Source of the DNA: Pseudomonadota bacterium
GTDB taxonomy: Bacteria > Desulfobacterota > Desulfobulbia > Desulfobulbales > Desulfocapsaceae
Assembly (NCBI GenBank): GCA_018821985.1
Contig: JAHJKP010000007.1
Span: forward strand, 1-64,000
Reading direction: 5' to 3'
Length of the DNA stretch: 64,000 bases
The notes under the pieces were generated by a model. It had not been told where the DNA came from, searched no databases, and worked only from the letters and a program-made list of their open reading frames with translations. Position 1 is the stretch's first letter; each line of letters starts with the position of its first letter. A program made the translations under genes and the position numbers. Shown here piece after piece: positions 7,115-16,039 of the stretch.

Positions 7115-8478
7115 ATACTGTTCAGGTTAAGACCGTCCTGAGCATAGCACTTTTATTACTGCTGGGAACAAGCTGTTTTCTCCTCTGGAGATCAGGGAAA
7201 AAAACATCTGTTGCCAAGCGGAAAATCCCGCAGGATATAGAGGCCCTTGTTGTCGATGGGAAAATACCGCTGCAGGATATAGCAGCGCAGTTATGGCTTA
7301 AAAGAGGAGAAGTCCATATTGCAGAATTGGCTCCGATCTGGCGGGAGGAAAAGGTACAGGTTGCCACCGACAAACCATGTGAGTTTGAGAACAGACGAAT
7401 ACAGGCTTTTTATGCGGAGCATGTTCAAAAATTGCGTAATGCCAGTCAACAGCAAGAGGTATGCCGTAACCTTTTGTCATTGCTGGATAGAGAAGGTCAA
7501 TGCCCGTCTGTGGTCAATGCCTCCGACGACGTGGAAGCCTCTTGGGATTCCAACACATATACCTTGCTTGGCAAAACAAATCTTCTCGACCATTCCTTGA
7601 ATGTGGCCTTACAGATAATCCAGCTACTGCAGGAATCTAATGCCGATCATATCGTACCGGATGCCCTGGTTGCGGCTTTGGCCCATGATCTGGGGAAACT
7701 GCCCTCTATCCGCGGTCATTTGTACAGTTTAGGCGAACATCCCTTGGCCGCTGGTCGTGTCCTGGCCGGGCTTGAATCATTCAAGCAGCTTGTTAAACAA
7801 GAGGAAATTTCACGAGCCATCAAACTCCATCACAAGCGGCCTGACGACGTTCTTGGCAAGACCTTGAAGCGAGCAGATCAACTTGCCCGGCAAGAAGAAA
7901 TGGAGCAAGCCTTGGAACAACTACCGCCCTTAGAGGAACCGGCGAAAAAACGAAAAATTGAAAAAACGCAGGTGGATTTCCTTGCCCCAGAAGACGCTGA
8001 AAAGAAAATGGAAGTCCCCAAACTCATTGACCTGTCCAGATGGTTTGACGCCCCTGCTTTTCTGGAACAGATGCGGCCCCATATCAACAAGGTTACAGCT
8101 GGGAGGAAGTTCATGGCCTTTTCAATGCCCAATGGCTATGTCTATTTTCAGCCAAAAGTCCTGGAAGAGATCGCCAAAAAACAGGCGGAACGTGCCGGAG
8201 TGCTGGATGTGGCAACCATGGAGGCAGATGAAATGCGGCAGGTATTGTTATCTATCGTTTTTCAGCTTCGGCGGGAGGATGTCATTGCAGATATTGGTTT
8301 GAAAAAGAATTATTTCGGCGGGTACTTCACTATTAACATGAAATCAAAAAACAGCATGAAGGGCTACTACACGCCCTGCCATGCTGAGGCTTTTGGCTCT
8401 ATTGCTGTCATGGAATCGCTCAAAACCGGCATTCTTCTAGATTTTGTTTCCGTTGAATCATTTCATGAGGAAAAATAA
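7111..8478 (+). CDS. Membrane-anchored HD-domain protein, possible MOBH-type relaxase
   Basis: A 455-residue protein with one N-terminal membrane helix (about 6-27). An HD-hydrolase core follows: H161 (LLDHSLNVA), H192-D193 (ALAHDLGK), H210, H240-H241 (KLHHKR) and D256. Residues 270-300 are charged and helical, and 305-455 form a second domain that looks like a winged helix. HD folds occur in the MOBH relaxases of SXT/R27-type elements, and the gene directly follows the coupling ATPase with an ATGA overlap. A relaxase or relaxase-accessory role is therefore a reasonable inference, but an ordinary HD phosphohydrolase is possible. I chose ATG 7111 because of that overlap; the frame is open further upstream. 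Confidence 0.65.
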   Translation: MNTVQVKTVLSIALLLLLGTSCFLLWRSGKKTSVAKRKIPQDIEALVVDGKIPLQDIAAQLWLKRGEVHIAELAPIWREEKVQVATDKPCEFENRRIQAFYAEHVQKLRNASQQQEVCRNLLSLLDREGQCPSVVNASDDVEASWDSNTYTLLGKTNLLDHSLNVALQIIQLLQESNADHIVPDALVAALAHDLGKLPSIRGHLYSLGEHPLAAGRVLAGLESFKQLVKQEEISRAIKLHHKRPDDVLGKTLKRADQLARQEEMEQALEQLPPLEEPAKKRKIEKTQVDFLAPEDAEKKMEVPKLIDLSRWFDAPAFLEQMRPHINKVTAGRKFMAFSMPNGYVYFQPKVLEEIAKKQAERAGVLDVATMEADEMRQVLLSIVFQLRREDVIADIGLKKNYFGGYFTINMKSKNSMKGYYTPCHAEAFGSIAVMESLKTGILLDFVSVESFHEEK

Positions 8479-8480
8479 AC

Positions 8481-9254
8481 ATGGGAAACAGCATAAACAG
8501 CAGCGGCTTCAGCGGCTATAAAGCTGGCGGTGGCAGTGGCGGCGGCTCATACAGCCCCAATGCCACTGTCATTACAACAGGTGGTTCCGCTTCCGGCCCA
8601 CCACCTTTGCGGCCAAAAAATATCATCAATGCAATCTCCGATATTCAGCAGTTTTATGTGATCGAGAAGCAGGGCCAGGAGATACCGGCAGAATTTCTAA
8701 CACTGGAAGGATCTTTGGATTTTTTCAAGATCGGGGGGAAAAGCGGCCTGAATGAAGGGCTGCTCCTGATCTTGCTCTTGCCAATAGTCGAATTTTATTT
8801 GATGCCCTTTGTTCTGAAATCCCCTGGTTTGTTCCTGAAGATCATGTTCGGGTCAATTCCTTATCTGCCGATAATCATCAATACCTTTCTATGCGCCTAT
8901 GTCAGTCGGTATTTTATCGGCAACATCACCCGCAAGGCAATAAATTCCCTGTTTTCAGGGCGGATGATCATGCTGGTGGTGAAAAGTTTTTTGATCTATG
9001 TCTTCTATACCCTACTCACCGGCCTGAGTACCCCGGAAAGGGTCTGGTTAATCGCCCAACATGCCAAGAAAAACAGTGAAGCAATCTATACCGGCTACAT
9101 GACGATGTTGCCTCATATCATGCCGATAGCCATTCGTTGTTCTCTGCTTGTGCTGATGGCCGCAATCCTACCTTACGGTGCTGTCTTTTTCATGGATATG
9201 TGGCGGCGGCACAAAATCAAACGCAACCATGCCAGGATCTCTGGCAAATTCTGA
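8481..9254 (+). CDS. Polytopic membrane protein of the conjugation-like operon
   Basis: 257 residues. Residues 1-45 are glycine, serine and proline rich and probably unfolded. About four membrane segments follow (roughly 86-110, 115-143, 160-180 and 206-240), and a basic tail RRHKIKRNHAR suggests a cytoplasmic C-terminus. It starts two bases after the HD gene ends, so it is in the same operon. No family recognised. A role as membrane anchor or channel component for the soluble coupling ATPase is a guess based on position. Confidence 0.65.
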   Translation: MGNSINSSGFSGYKAGGGSGGGSYSPNATVITTGGSASGPPPLRPKNIINAISDIQQFYVIEKQGQEIPAEFLTLEGSLDFFKIGGKSGLNEGLLLILLLPIVEFYLMPFVLKSPGLFLKIMFGSIPYLPIIINTFLCAYVSRYFIGNITRKAINSLFSGRMIMLVVKSFLIYVFYTLLTGLSTPERVWLIAQHAKKNSEAIYTGYMTMLPHIMPIAIRCSLLVLMAAILPYGAVFFMDMWRRHKIKRNHARISGKF

Positions 9255-9275
9255 AAATTCTAACTGGAGGAAAAA

Positions 9276-9647
9276 ATGGAAGAAAGGGTAGAACAAAGGC
9301 AGAAAATGACCAGAGAAGAGATTTTAGAGAAAAAAATTTCAATGGCTCGGGAACGCGGCTCCAGGATCATGAAAATCAACTCGCCGCTGGGCAGCATCAT
9401 GTTCAACGTCTTACGTCAGTTCGATCAGGCTTATGCTCATTTTAAAGGGCAATTGGGTGAACCAGGGGGAATCTCCCATGAAGAAGGGGCTGCGCTCATG
9501 GATGAGGCGCGGAAGATCACCATGGCCTTCTCTGAGTTCACTGGCAAGTTGAGCAAGCAGGTCAGATTCAAGTATTACGTGCCTCAGGAGTTGCAGGAGA
9601 TGCGGCAAGTTACAAATAGAAAGAAAGATGATCTCTCGACAAAGTGA
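9276..9647 (+). CDS. Small charged helical protein, last gene of the conjugation-like operon
   Basis: 123 residues, mostly predicted helix, rich in Lys, Arg and Glu, with no signal or membrane segment. ATG 9276 has GGAGG upstream (9266-9270), 21 bases after the previous gene. No family recognised. It ends before a structured region (9649-9705) that may terminate the operon. Confidence 0.6.
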   Translation: MEERVEQRQKMTREEILEKKISMARERGSRIMKINSPLGSIMFNVLRQFDQAYAHFKGQLGEPGGISHEEGAALMDEARKITMAFSEFTGKLSKQVRFKYYVPQELQEMRQVTNRKKDDLSTK

Positions 9648-10018
9648 CCGGGGATGGGAGACTGGGTTATATGATGGTTACCAGTCTCTCATGCAGCCCC
9701 ATCCAGCACGGAACTTATATATTTAACGGCTATTGTGGATTGCGGATTTACGATCAAAATTTCCCTGGATCTTACAATCTGGTCAATCGTTAATATGGAT
9801 ATTGATTTTCTAAAATGGGATGATTTATAGGAGATATCTTTACTCTCGGAATCGAAGCTCCAAGCTGGCGATGCACAGTAGTAACGTTATCCCGAGAGCA
9901 GTTGGTTAAAATCAGATATTCGATATGGCAATGTTAACGTAAAAATCACCAGTTCATCTGGTGCATTTTAGAGTCAATGTTGCCACAGGAATGACAGTTG
10001 TGTCTGATAGCTGAAAGC
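9648..10018 (+). other. Gap between the conjugation-like operon and the minus-strand trio, with hairpins
   Basis: No gene seen. Bases 9654-9705 can fold (GAGACTGG with CCAGTCTC, and GGATGGG with a CCCATCC end) right after the last plus-strand stop, without a strong T run. A second short hairpin (CACCAG with CTGGTG) lies near 9950-9965. These may be transcription ends of the converging operons. Confidence 0.45.
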
Positions 10019-10996
10019 TCAACGAGGAAGAACGACTGCATTATTTAGAGTCTTGATATCGGTTCCTTCAGGAAGCTCAATCTCGGAGGGGATCAAGATT
10101 TGCTGTTTGTATTTCTGTTTCTTCCCCCTTAAATATATCATGACATTTCTTCGTTCTTGGTTGATTAAAGATTGCAAAAAGATTGAGTATATTGACTGGT
10201 TTTTAGTGTGCTTGCCCCGCCCTAAACTGGTTTCTTTTTTGACAGCGTCCATAAGATTGTTTAAATCTAAATTGATTGCTGAAAGTACATTTGCTGTTAC
10301 TTCCGCAAGCCTTTTTAAGTCATAAGGAATGATACTCTCCGATTCACTTCCCCATTCATTTCTTATAAATTGAACAATCAATCCCATTTTTTCATAGGAC
10401 TCATTTTTTTGGTCAAGAAATCTAGAACTCGACAGGCTCTCCATTTCCAATATTGATAAGTCTACGTTATCGAGAACGGCTTTAATTTGCGCAGCCAATC
10501 TCTCTTTACTCCAACTTACAGTACCACCTTTATATGCAAAATCATGTGTTGCTTTATTGCAAGCATGTTCCAGTAAGGTCTTAACCTGTACTTCAAATAC
10601 ACAGCTATCTAAATAATTCTCAGTAACACCTTTCTTAAGCCTACCATTCATTCGGATGCTGTTGAAAGAAAAATCAGTTGGTCTAGATTTAATCGTCTCG
10701 CCAGGTTTTTTGTCGAACACATCGTAACACTCCGATATAAGCTCCACTGCATCGGCGACATACCGTAAATTTGGCACTACGATGGTACATGCATAAAAAT
10801 CATCGATTTCGGTATCATTATATCTTCCGGTAGACAGCTTTAACGCATAGCTTTCTTCTGATTTTAGACGGTGCTCAAAGAACCAGTCATTTTTTTCACA
10901 TGATTCTACAAGAAGATGACCTACCTCTGCTTTCAAAGCAGAGTATTTTTCCAAGAGTTCTTGGTGTTTAACTCGTATAGAATTCTCAACTTTCAT
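10019..10996 (-). CDS. RelA/SpoT-fold nucleotidyltransferase (third gene of candidate defence trio)
   Basis: 325 residues. Residues 40-160 follow the (p)ppGpp-synthetase fold: EHRLKSEESYALK (R43, K45, S49, K53), then IDDFYACTIVV with acidic D65-D66, then FEVQVKT with E135 and Q137, and HACNKATHDFAYK with H144, H151 and Y155-K156. No HD hydrolase, TGS or ACT domain is present, so it is a stand-alone synthetase-type protein like those used as toxins or phage-triggered effectors (toxSAS, CapRel). The usual GYxSxH loop reads differently here (DFSFNSIRM), so substrate may differ. Its ATG overlaps the end of the DUF262 gene by 11 bases, implying coupled translation. Confidence 0.75.
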   Translation of the reverse strand: MKVENSIRVKHQELLEKYSALKAEVGHLLVESCEKNDWFFEHRLKSEESYALKLSTGRYNDTEIDDFYACTIVVPNLRYVADAVELISECYDVFDKKPGETIKSRPTDFSFNSIRMNGRLKKGVTENYLDSCVFEVQVKTLLEHACNKATHDFAYKGGTVSWSKERLAAQIKAVLDNVDLSILEMESLSSSRFLDQKNESYEKMGLIVQFIRNEWGSESESIIPYDLKRLAEVTANVLSAINLDLNNLMDAVKKETSLGRGKHTKNQSIYSIFLQSLINQERRNVMIYLRGKKQKYKQQILIPSEIELPEGTDIKTLNNAVVLPR

Positions 10997-12140
10997 AATT
11001 TTTTATAAAAGTTGAGAATGACTCATGACGCTTTTTCCGATGGTCCTCTTCCGTGGCGGCCCCCATACTGCTGTATGTGTAAGTCATTACAACCGCAGGG
11101 TATGTCGATATATCCCCACCTTGTTTTACTTTAATAAATACCTCATCGATTTGTGAGAGAAAGGAGTCAAATATTTCAGCCATCTTCTCAGGTGTTAGCG
11201 TATCGACAATCTCAGAAAGTGCCAATAATGCCCAAAGAGAGTACAGGTCCGTAGTTAACCTTTTGGCATGATTAGTTATGCAGTGGTTCGCTTCTTCCAT
11301 GTTAAAAATAAAATCTTTTAAGAAAGAAAAACGATCTTCAAAAATCTTAATATCTTCTTTGGTTAGAAAAATGTATGGCTCATCATCATCTGGATCTAAT
11401 ACTAAAGCTAAATCAGCATCATTGTCAGGTAGCTCAGATAACTCAAAATTATACTTGCCGTATAAAATGTCAATATCGCTCTGGGGGAAGCCAACAAATC
11501 GCTTTTCCAGTATCAAAAGCATAAGAGTTGAAATAAATTCAACATCCTTCATGCGCCTATTTTTTTGGGTAGAAGAGACTTTTATATTTTTCCAGAAAAG
11601 TCCAGGGTTAGCCGTCAAGTCCTTTACTTCTGATTCAGCTCGATTGATAAACCAACCATCATATCTTGCATGCCTTAATTCTTGTGGAGTTAGCTGTTTC
11701 TGGCTTCTATTAACCCTGAAGAAAACCTCGTTCCAGTCTTCTTCAGCATGCATTGAGAACAACTGTTCTACTGAGAAAACATAATTGTAAAATTTGGAAG
11801 AATACTCGGCACTTATATCTTTAAATTTCTTGCCTCTAAGCTCAACAATTGGGAAGTTTTGTGGAATTGCATATTTGTTATGATAGTACCTTAACACAGT
11901 CTGTAGACGTTGCTTTCCATCAACTACATTATACTTAGGGCCTTTGGTAGTATTTTCCTTTTGGAGGTAAATGGCAGGGCTAGGATAATTATTAAATATG
12001 GTATCCAGGAAAAAATATCTATCTTTAGGCGTCCAGACACTGCGTCTTTGATAAGGTGGCTCGAGATCAAGTCTTTCTTGATTTTCCATATCTATGAACC
12101 AAGATAAATCCTGCTGATTTGGTGAACGATTAATTGGCAT
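10986..12140 (-). CDS. DUF262 (ParB/Srx-fold) protein without the DUF1524 nuclease half
   Basis: 384 residues with the DUF262 motifs in order: PPYQRRSVW (28-36), VVDGKQRLQT (72-81) and FFRVNRSQKQLTPQELRHA (from 140). DUF262 binds and hydrolyses nucleotides in GmrSD, SspE and related systems that attack modified or invading DNA. Here the C-terminal HNH domain (DUF1524) usual in GmrSD is absent; the C-terminal half is a helical region I do not recognise. The Shine-Dalgarno lies inside the end of the methyltransferase gene, four bases from the ATG-proximal stop. The DNA is clearly AT-rich compared with the restriction operon to the right. Confidence 0.85.
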   Translation of the reverse strand: MPINRSPNQQDLSWFIDMENQERLDLEPPYQRRSVWTPKDRYFFLDTIFNNYPSPAIYLQKENTTKGPKYNVVDGKQRLQTVLRYYHNKYAIPQNFPIVELRGKKFKDISAEYSSKFYNYVFSVEQLFSMHAEEDWNEVFFRVNRSQKQLTPQELRHARYDGWFINRAESEVKDLTANPGLFWKNIKVSSTQKNRRMKDVEFISTLMLLILEKRFVGFPQSDIDILYGKYNFELSELPDNDADLALVLDPDDDEPYIFLTKEDIKIFEDRFSFLKDFIFNMEEANHCITNHAKRLTTDLYSLWALLALSEIVDTLTPEKMAEIFDSFLSQIDEVFIKVKQGGDISTYPAVVMTYTYSSMGAATEEDHRKKRHESFSTFIKNYES

Positions 12141-12144
12141 TTTT

Positions 12145-13722
12145 TTAATTCCCCTTTAGTCTTTTTGTAATAAGAGACTTTCTTATACCCTGAATATTTT
12201 CAATTTCTGGTTGTAACAATCCTAGTTTTGTCAATATTTCTTTGTCTTGGTGAGCTAAGAGCTCATCAAAACTCATTGTTGTAAATTTCTTTCGGAACCT
12301 CGCAAAAGCTTCATTGTCGATACGTTGGTACGGAATTGGAATGCCTTTGAACTCATTAGGCGTTAGCTCCAGAACTCCTCCACCATAGCTTCGACCTCTC
12401 AACTCACAGAACACTAGAGTAAGTGAGTTATAGAAAGAATATATAACGCTTTGCATATCAACCCCCTCAAGTGGGGTCACTCTATATGCCGTATCAGTTA
12501 CAAGGACGTTTGCTTCATTGAGAATTAGCTTTGGGATTTCATGTATTCTCTTGAAAAAGAATGCTGGGCTCTCCCATATCACCGGTATTTTATACCAAGG
12601 AGTTCTCTTTTTCATTTTGTAGCGATTAGTTAACCCCATCAGCTCCCCTTCCTTTAGGTGCTTTGCAATAAGGGGAGGAGGATCTGGCATATTGAAGTCG
12701 CATAGCAAGTGGCAAGACACACCATTTCCTTCAATCTTCTGAAAGGCAGTTTTATCAAGAACGACGTCACCTTGAATGCATGAACTTTTTTGGATAATTG
12801 GTCTACTTATATTGTTTTCACCAAAAGAATTTATCTTTTCCTTGTCCAATATAAAAAACTTATTAGCAGCAGTCACAATGCCAGCGACCGCTACGCAACA
12901 ATCACTGATCAAAGGGAGCATATCAATCGTTTTGTGGAGAAATGCCAAATCATCTTCGGAGACCGATATTTGTGACCATTTATTTGAAATGCCTTGATCT
13001 ATGATTTTTTGTTGTAGACGAGGTTTCCCCGTAAGATTAGTTTCATTTTCACATACGAAGAACCCTTTATTACTGGATGATTTATAGCACTCTATCACAA
13101 CAACATCTTGTTCGATTCCGTCAAATTGGAAATGATCAAAAATATGCAAATTTATTTGTTGAAATGTTTTTATTAGTAGTGATCTCAACCAACCAGCATG
13201 ATTTACATATAACAATTCTTTAGGGACTATAAGATGTAGAGAACCTTCATCAGAAAGACAGTTTATCGACTTTAAAACAAAAAATGTCCAAAGGTTTCGA
13301 AAGTTCTTACTCTCAACACCCTTTTTCTCAAAATAGTCTCTACATCTCGATGAGCAATCATGATCTAAGATTTTATAACTAACATAAGGTGGGTTACCAA
13401 CAACAATGTCGTATTTTTTAGATGACTCTTCAACGTCTATAAAATCTGTGCATAAGAATGAGGTAGATATATTCGAAAACAAACTAGCCTGACAGTGATC
13501 AATAAACTCAATGTCATTATCATAGGCATCTACATGTATATCGAGATTTCCCTCTTCGGAAATACCGTTTAGCGCTTTGACAAATGAACCATGCCCAACG
13601 CTGGGCTCTAGAACGTTAAGCTTGCCATGGTGCCTACCTATGTTAGCTAAAAGATTGCCACAAATATACCTAGAGAGTTTTTCTGGCGTAAAGAAGGATC
13701 CCTTTTTCTTGTTATTAACCAA
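12145..13722 (-). CDS. N6-adenine DNA methyltransferase, gamma (TaqI/Eco57I) type
   Basis: 525 residues. The GSFFTPEKLSRYI opening and SAM-binding motif I LEPSVGHGSF (38-47) are followed by catalytic NPPY (110-113). This order defines gamma-class methylases such as M.TaqI. The C-terminal half (about 230-480), including GRSYGGGVLELTPNEFKGIPIP, is the target-recognition part. It should methylate adenine in a specific sequence. The only in-frame start here is TTG 13722, with GGGAAG upstream. It is the first gene of the minus-strand trio with DUF262 and RelA/SpoT-fold partners, so it probably marks self DNA. No ordinary Type II nuclease is adjacent. Confidence 0.88.
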   Translation of the reverse strand: MVNNKKKGSFFTPEKLSRYICGNLLANIGRHHGKLNVLEPSVGHGSFVKALNGISEEGNLDIHVDAYDNDIEFIDHCQASLFSNISTSFLCTDFIDVEESSKKYDIVVGNPPYVSYKILDHDCSSRCRDYFEKKGVESKNFRNLWTFFVLKSINCLSDEGSLHLIVPKELLYVNHAGWLRSLLIKTFQQINLHIFDHFQFDGIEQDVVVIECYKSSSNKGFFVCENETNLTGKPRLQQKIIDQGISNKWSQISVSEDDLAFLHKTIDMLPLISDCCVAVAGIVTAANKFFILDKEKINSFGENNISRPIIQKSSCIQGDVVLDKTAFQKIEGNGVSCHLLCDFNMPDPPPLIAKHLKEGELMGLTNRYKMKKRTPWYKIPVIWESPAFFFKRIHEIPKLILNEANVLVTDTAYRVTPLEGVDMQSVIYSFYNSLTLVFCELRGRSYGGGVLELTPNEFKGIPIPYQRIDNEAFARFRKKFTTMSFDELLAHQDKEILTKLGLLQPEIENIQGIRKSLITKRLKGN

Positions 13723-14147
13723 TATGTTCTTCCCAGAGAAGTGTATGCATTAGAGGTTTCTTCCCCCTTAGGTTGCTGAAGTACAAAAAATTTCCTTCAA
13801 ATTACTCTATGTTGAAGCCAATTCCTATGACTTGATGATGATATGGTAAGCAATCGCTAAGAAAACGGGTTCAGACTGACATTTTGACTTTGTAACAAAT
13901 CAAGGTTTAAATCGCAGGTAGATGGGGGGGCACCATACTTAATTACTTCCAATTTGAACCATAGTTAAAGAATCCATTCGCAAGCTCAAGCATTTAAGCA
14001 AAACCGTAATTTAACTTTCCTGAACATATTCGATCTATCAAAAGTAAAGATCTTTCCAAAAGATCTAAACAAATTGAAAATTCAGGCGATGCCTAAGATA
14101 TATAAGATAACAAGCTTGTATATCTCTATGAGTTGGGCAAAAAGAGG
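13723..14147 (-). other. AT-rich 425-bp gap upstream of the candidate defence trio
   Basis: No gene seen on either strand. It should hold the promoter of the trio, reading left, but I see no consensus strong enough to call. Confidence 0.4.
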
Positions 14148-14348
14148 TTATTTCTTACAAATTAAGAACAGGATCGACAGCACCACGGAAATGACAATGC
14201 ACGTGGTCAGGTGAAAATAAAACTTAAAACTCCAAGATTTGAAGACAAAATCACCTGGTAGTCGGCCCAGATTCAATTTTTGTAACAATGGCCAGCAAAG
14301 GCCAAGGACGACGAGAATAATGCCAATGGTAATCAGTATTTTTGCCAT
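14148..14348 (-). CDS. DUF2905 small membrane protein
   Basis: 66 residues with two membrane helices (about 4-22 and 45-63) separated by a conserved LNLGRLPGDFVFKSWSFKFY loop. This is the DUF2905 pattern (LGRLPGD-x-x-x-x-x-x-x-FYFPL). The family is widespread and has no established function. It stands alone between the trio and a cysteine-rich small protein. Confidence 0.85.
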   Translation of the reverse strand: MAKILITIGIILVVLGLCWPLLQKLNLGRLPGDFVFKSWSFKFYFHLTTCIVISVVLSILFLICKK

Positions 14349-14397
14349 GCTCTGCCTCTTCTATGACCCACTACTCAGGCTACACATCATGCAAGAG

Positions 14398-14592
14398 TCA
14401 AACCGCCTCCTTCAAAGCATCCTTATCCCCAACCCCTTCACAAACAGCACACAAAATATCAGAATCAGCGCTCCGATCAATCAGTTTCCATTGACCAGTC
14501 AAAATAGAGTCAATGTTTCCCTTTTTACAGGCCTCGCATACCCAGATTTCTTGATTGGTTTTATTCAATGTTCGGTATTTGTACTTGTTCAT
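14398..14592 (-). CDS. Small zinc-ribbon-like protein with two CxxC pairs
   Basis: 64 residues beginning MNKYKYRTLNKTNQE. It has one CxxC at CEAC and another at CAVC about 30 residues later, a layout that could bind one zinc. No family recognised. The frame stays open 46 codons upstream, but I prefer ATG 14592, because the upstream part overlaps the HU-like fragment read in another frame. Confidence 0.5.
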   Translation of the reverse strand: MNKYKYRTLNKTNQEIWVCEACKKGNIDSILTGQWKLIDRSADSDILCAVCEGVGDKDALKEAV

Positions 14593-14600
14593 GATTTCTA

Positions 14601-14675
14601 TTATATTTTCTCTGCTGCAACCTTGGCGAGGCCTGCTGATTCGGCAACCTTGCTGACGAGTTCTGACTTGTTCAT
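14601..14675 (-). pseudogene. Truncated HU-like DNA-binding protein remnant
   Basis: A 24-codon frame, MNKSELVSKVAESAGLAKVAAEKI then stop, matches the first helix-turn of bacterial HU/IHF proteins (MNKxELVxxVAxxAGLxKxxAE). The remaining two-thirds (beta arms) is missing. A Shine-Dalgarno-like AGGAAAAAA lies before the ATG. Most likely this is the 5' stub of an HU gene joined by deletion to the small cysteine-rich gene. Confidence 0.5.
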
Positions 14676-14773
14676 GATTTTTTCCTATTGATTTTATAGT
14701 TATGTGGAACGGATAATCCTTTAATGACAAAACAATGGTACGAATACTAGCAGGAAGTGAGGCACAAAATCTG

Positions 14774-14983
14774 TCATTTCCAGCTTAGGAGCATAGCACT
14801 CGCCGCCGGCAAGAGCAGTAGCGCAACAATACCGAAGCAGCCGCCCTTCCCAACCTTTCGCTCTCGGCCCTGTTTTTCAAGCTCCTCATAGAGGATGAAA
14901 TCAAGAGCATCGTCATCGGCAATGATGTTGTCATGCCTGTCTTCATGCATAGAATGTATATTGACTTCGGCATCATCGGTCAT
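14774..14983 (-). CDS. Small acidic protein with one C-terminal membrane helix
   Basis: 69 residues. An acidic head (ADDDALDFILYEELEKQ) is followed by a GKGGCFGIVALLLLPAASAML segment that would span the membrane once. No family recognised. It lies 28 bases downstream of the DUF5655 nuclease gene on the same strand and may be co-transcribed with it. Confidence 0.5.
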   Translation of the reverse strand: MTDDAEVNIHSMHEDRHDNIIADDDALDFILYEELEKQGRERKVGKGGCFGIVALLLLPAASAMLLSWK

Positions 14984-15010
14984 GCGAGATCATCTTATCT
15001 GCAAATCTTT

Positions 15011-15925
15011 TCAACTCGTCTCATAACTTTTCAATAAAAGAGGTTTTGCCTTTTCAAAATCATCCATTGAACCAATTGTTATTTCCAGGTCACCAGTCCC
15101 AAAATGACCGGTTTTCTTGACGTCACGGGTAAAACCCTTTTCAAGGTCTATTGACTCAGGGTCAACTTTGACATACACCAAAAGCTTACCGGTGCCCGTA
15201 TGCACCTCAACGCAGGCGAAATTTTTGATCCGTTTAAAGGCAAAATAAAACTTCAAAATCTTAAACTGAACATCGTCCCCCAGCGCCAGCAAATATACTT
15301 TTACTTCCTCATAAAGGTCTTTCTGCTCCTGTTTGGCTTTCGCTAGATATTCCGTAACAGTCTTATACGGACTCTTGCCAGGCTTAACCGGCTTTTCATT
15401 ATCAGAATATGCTACAACCGCTGTAGTAGCATTAACCAGTTCCAGCAGAAGCAGGTCATCCCCATACCGCCGGTATCGGATAAGTTCTATATTCCGATTG
15501 ATCTGCTGAACGGCATGTGCATCATACTTGGTAAAATCCCCTGCAATACAAAGCAGCCTCGGACTTGGCCACTCAATATCATCGGAAACGTCCTTGCCAA
15601 GCTTCTTCATGACCAGAAGGACAAACTCCGCCTTATGGTCCATCAACCAGTCAAGATAAAACAGGCCCTGGTTGATGACGTTTTCGTTCATGGTCCGTTT
15701 ATATTCAATGATTACCGGGCAGCCGTTCTCATCGACCCCAAGGGTATCAATCTTGCCACCATGGGTTTTACCGGTGAAATATTCAGTTGCCAGAAAGCGG
15801 ACGCCAAGAAAAATCTCAAGATGAGCTTCCAACTGGGTCTGAAGTGACTTCTCCACCGAGGCGGATCGCCCCTCAAGCTCAATGACTTCGTTTTCCTGAA
15901 TCCTGAATAGTTTGATATCACTCAT
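15011..15925 (-). CDS. NucS-like PD-(D/E)XK nuclease with C-terminal DUF5655
   Basis: 304 residues. Residues 30-125 carry a PD-(D/E)XK nuclease core: D60 in GGKIDTLGV, and E74-x-K76 in VIIEYKR, followed by a QGLFYLDWL helix. Residues about 195-300 match the DUF5655 pattern, found attached to such nucleases or alone in defence regions. The pair is often predicted to cut DNA or RNA of invaders, but the substrate is not known. It follows hsdM at a 114-base distance on the same strand, so it may ride with the Type I operon. Start 15925 (MSDIKLFRIQ) is the only good ATG. Confidence 0.8.
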   Translation of the reverse strand: MSDIKLFRIQENEVIELEGRSASVEKSLQTQLEAHLEIFLGVRFLATEYFTGKTHGGKIDTLGVDENGCPVIIEYKRTMNENVINQGLFYLDWLMDHKAEFVLLVMKKLGKDVSDDIEWPSPRLLCIAGDFTKYDAHAVQQINRNIELIRYRRYGDDLLLLELVNATTAVVAYSDNEKPVKPGKSPYKTVTEYLAKAKQEQKDLYEEVKVYLLALGDDVQFKILKFYFAFKRIKNFACVEVHTGTGKLLVYVKVDPESIDLEKGFTRDVKKTGHFGTGDLEITIGSMDDFEKAKPLLLKSYETS

Positions 15926-16039
15926 TGGCTTTTTGCCTTACGCTTATGTGTTTTTTACGAAAATCATCGAAAATAAATCAGACCCTATTTTTTCATCACT
16001 CCTGCAAATGTATCTTCTCTATTTTCATCAACTTACCAT

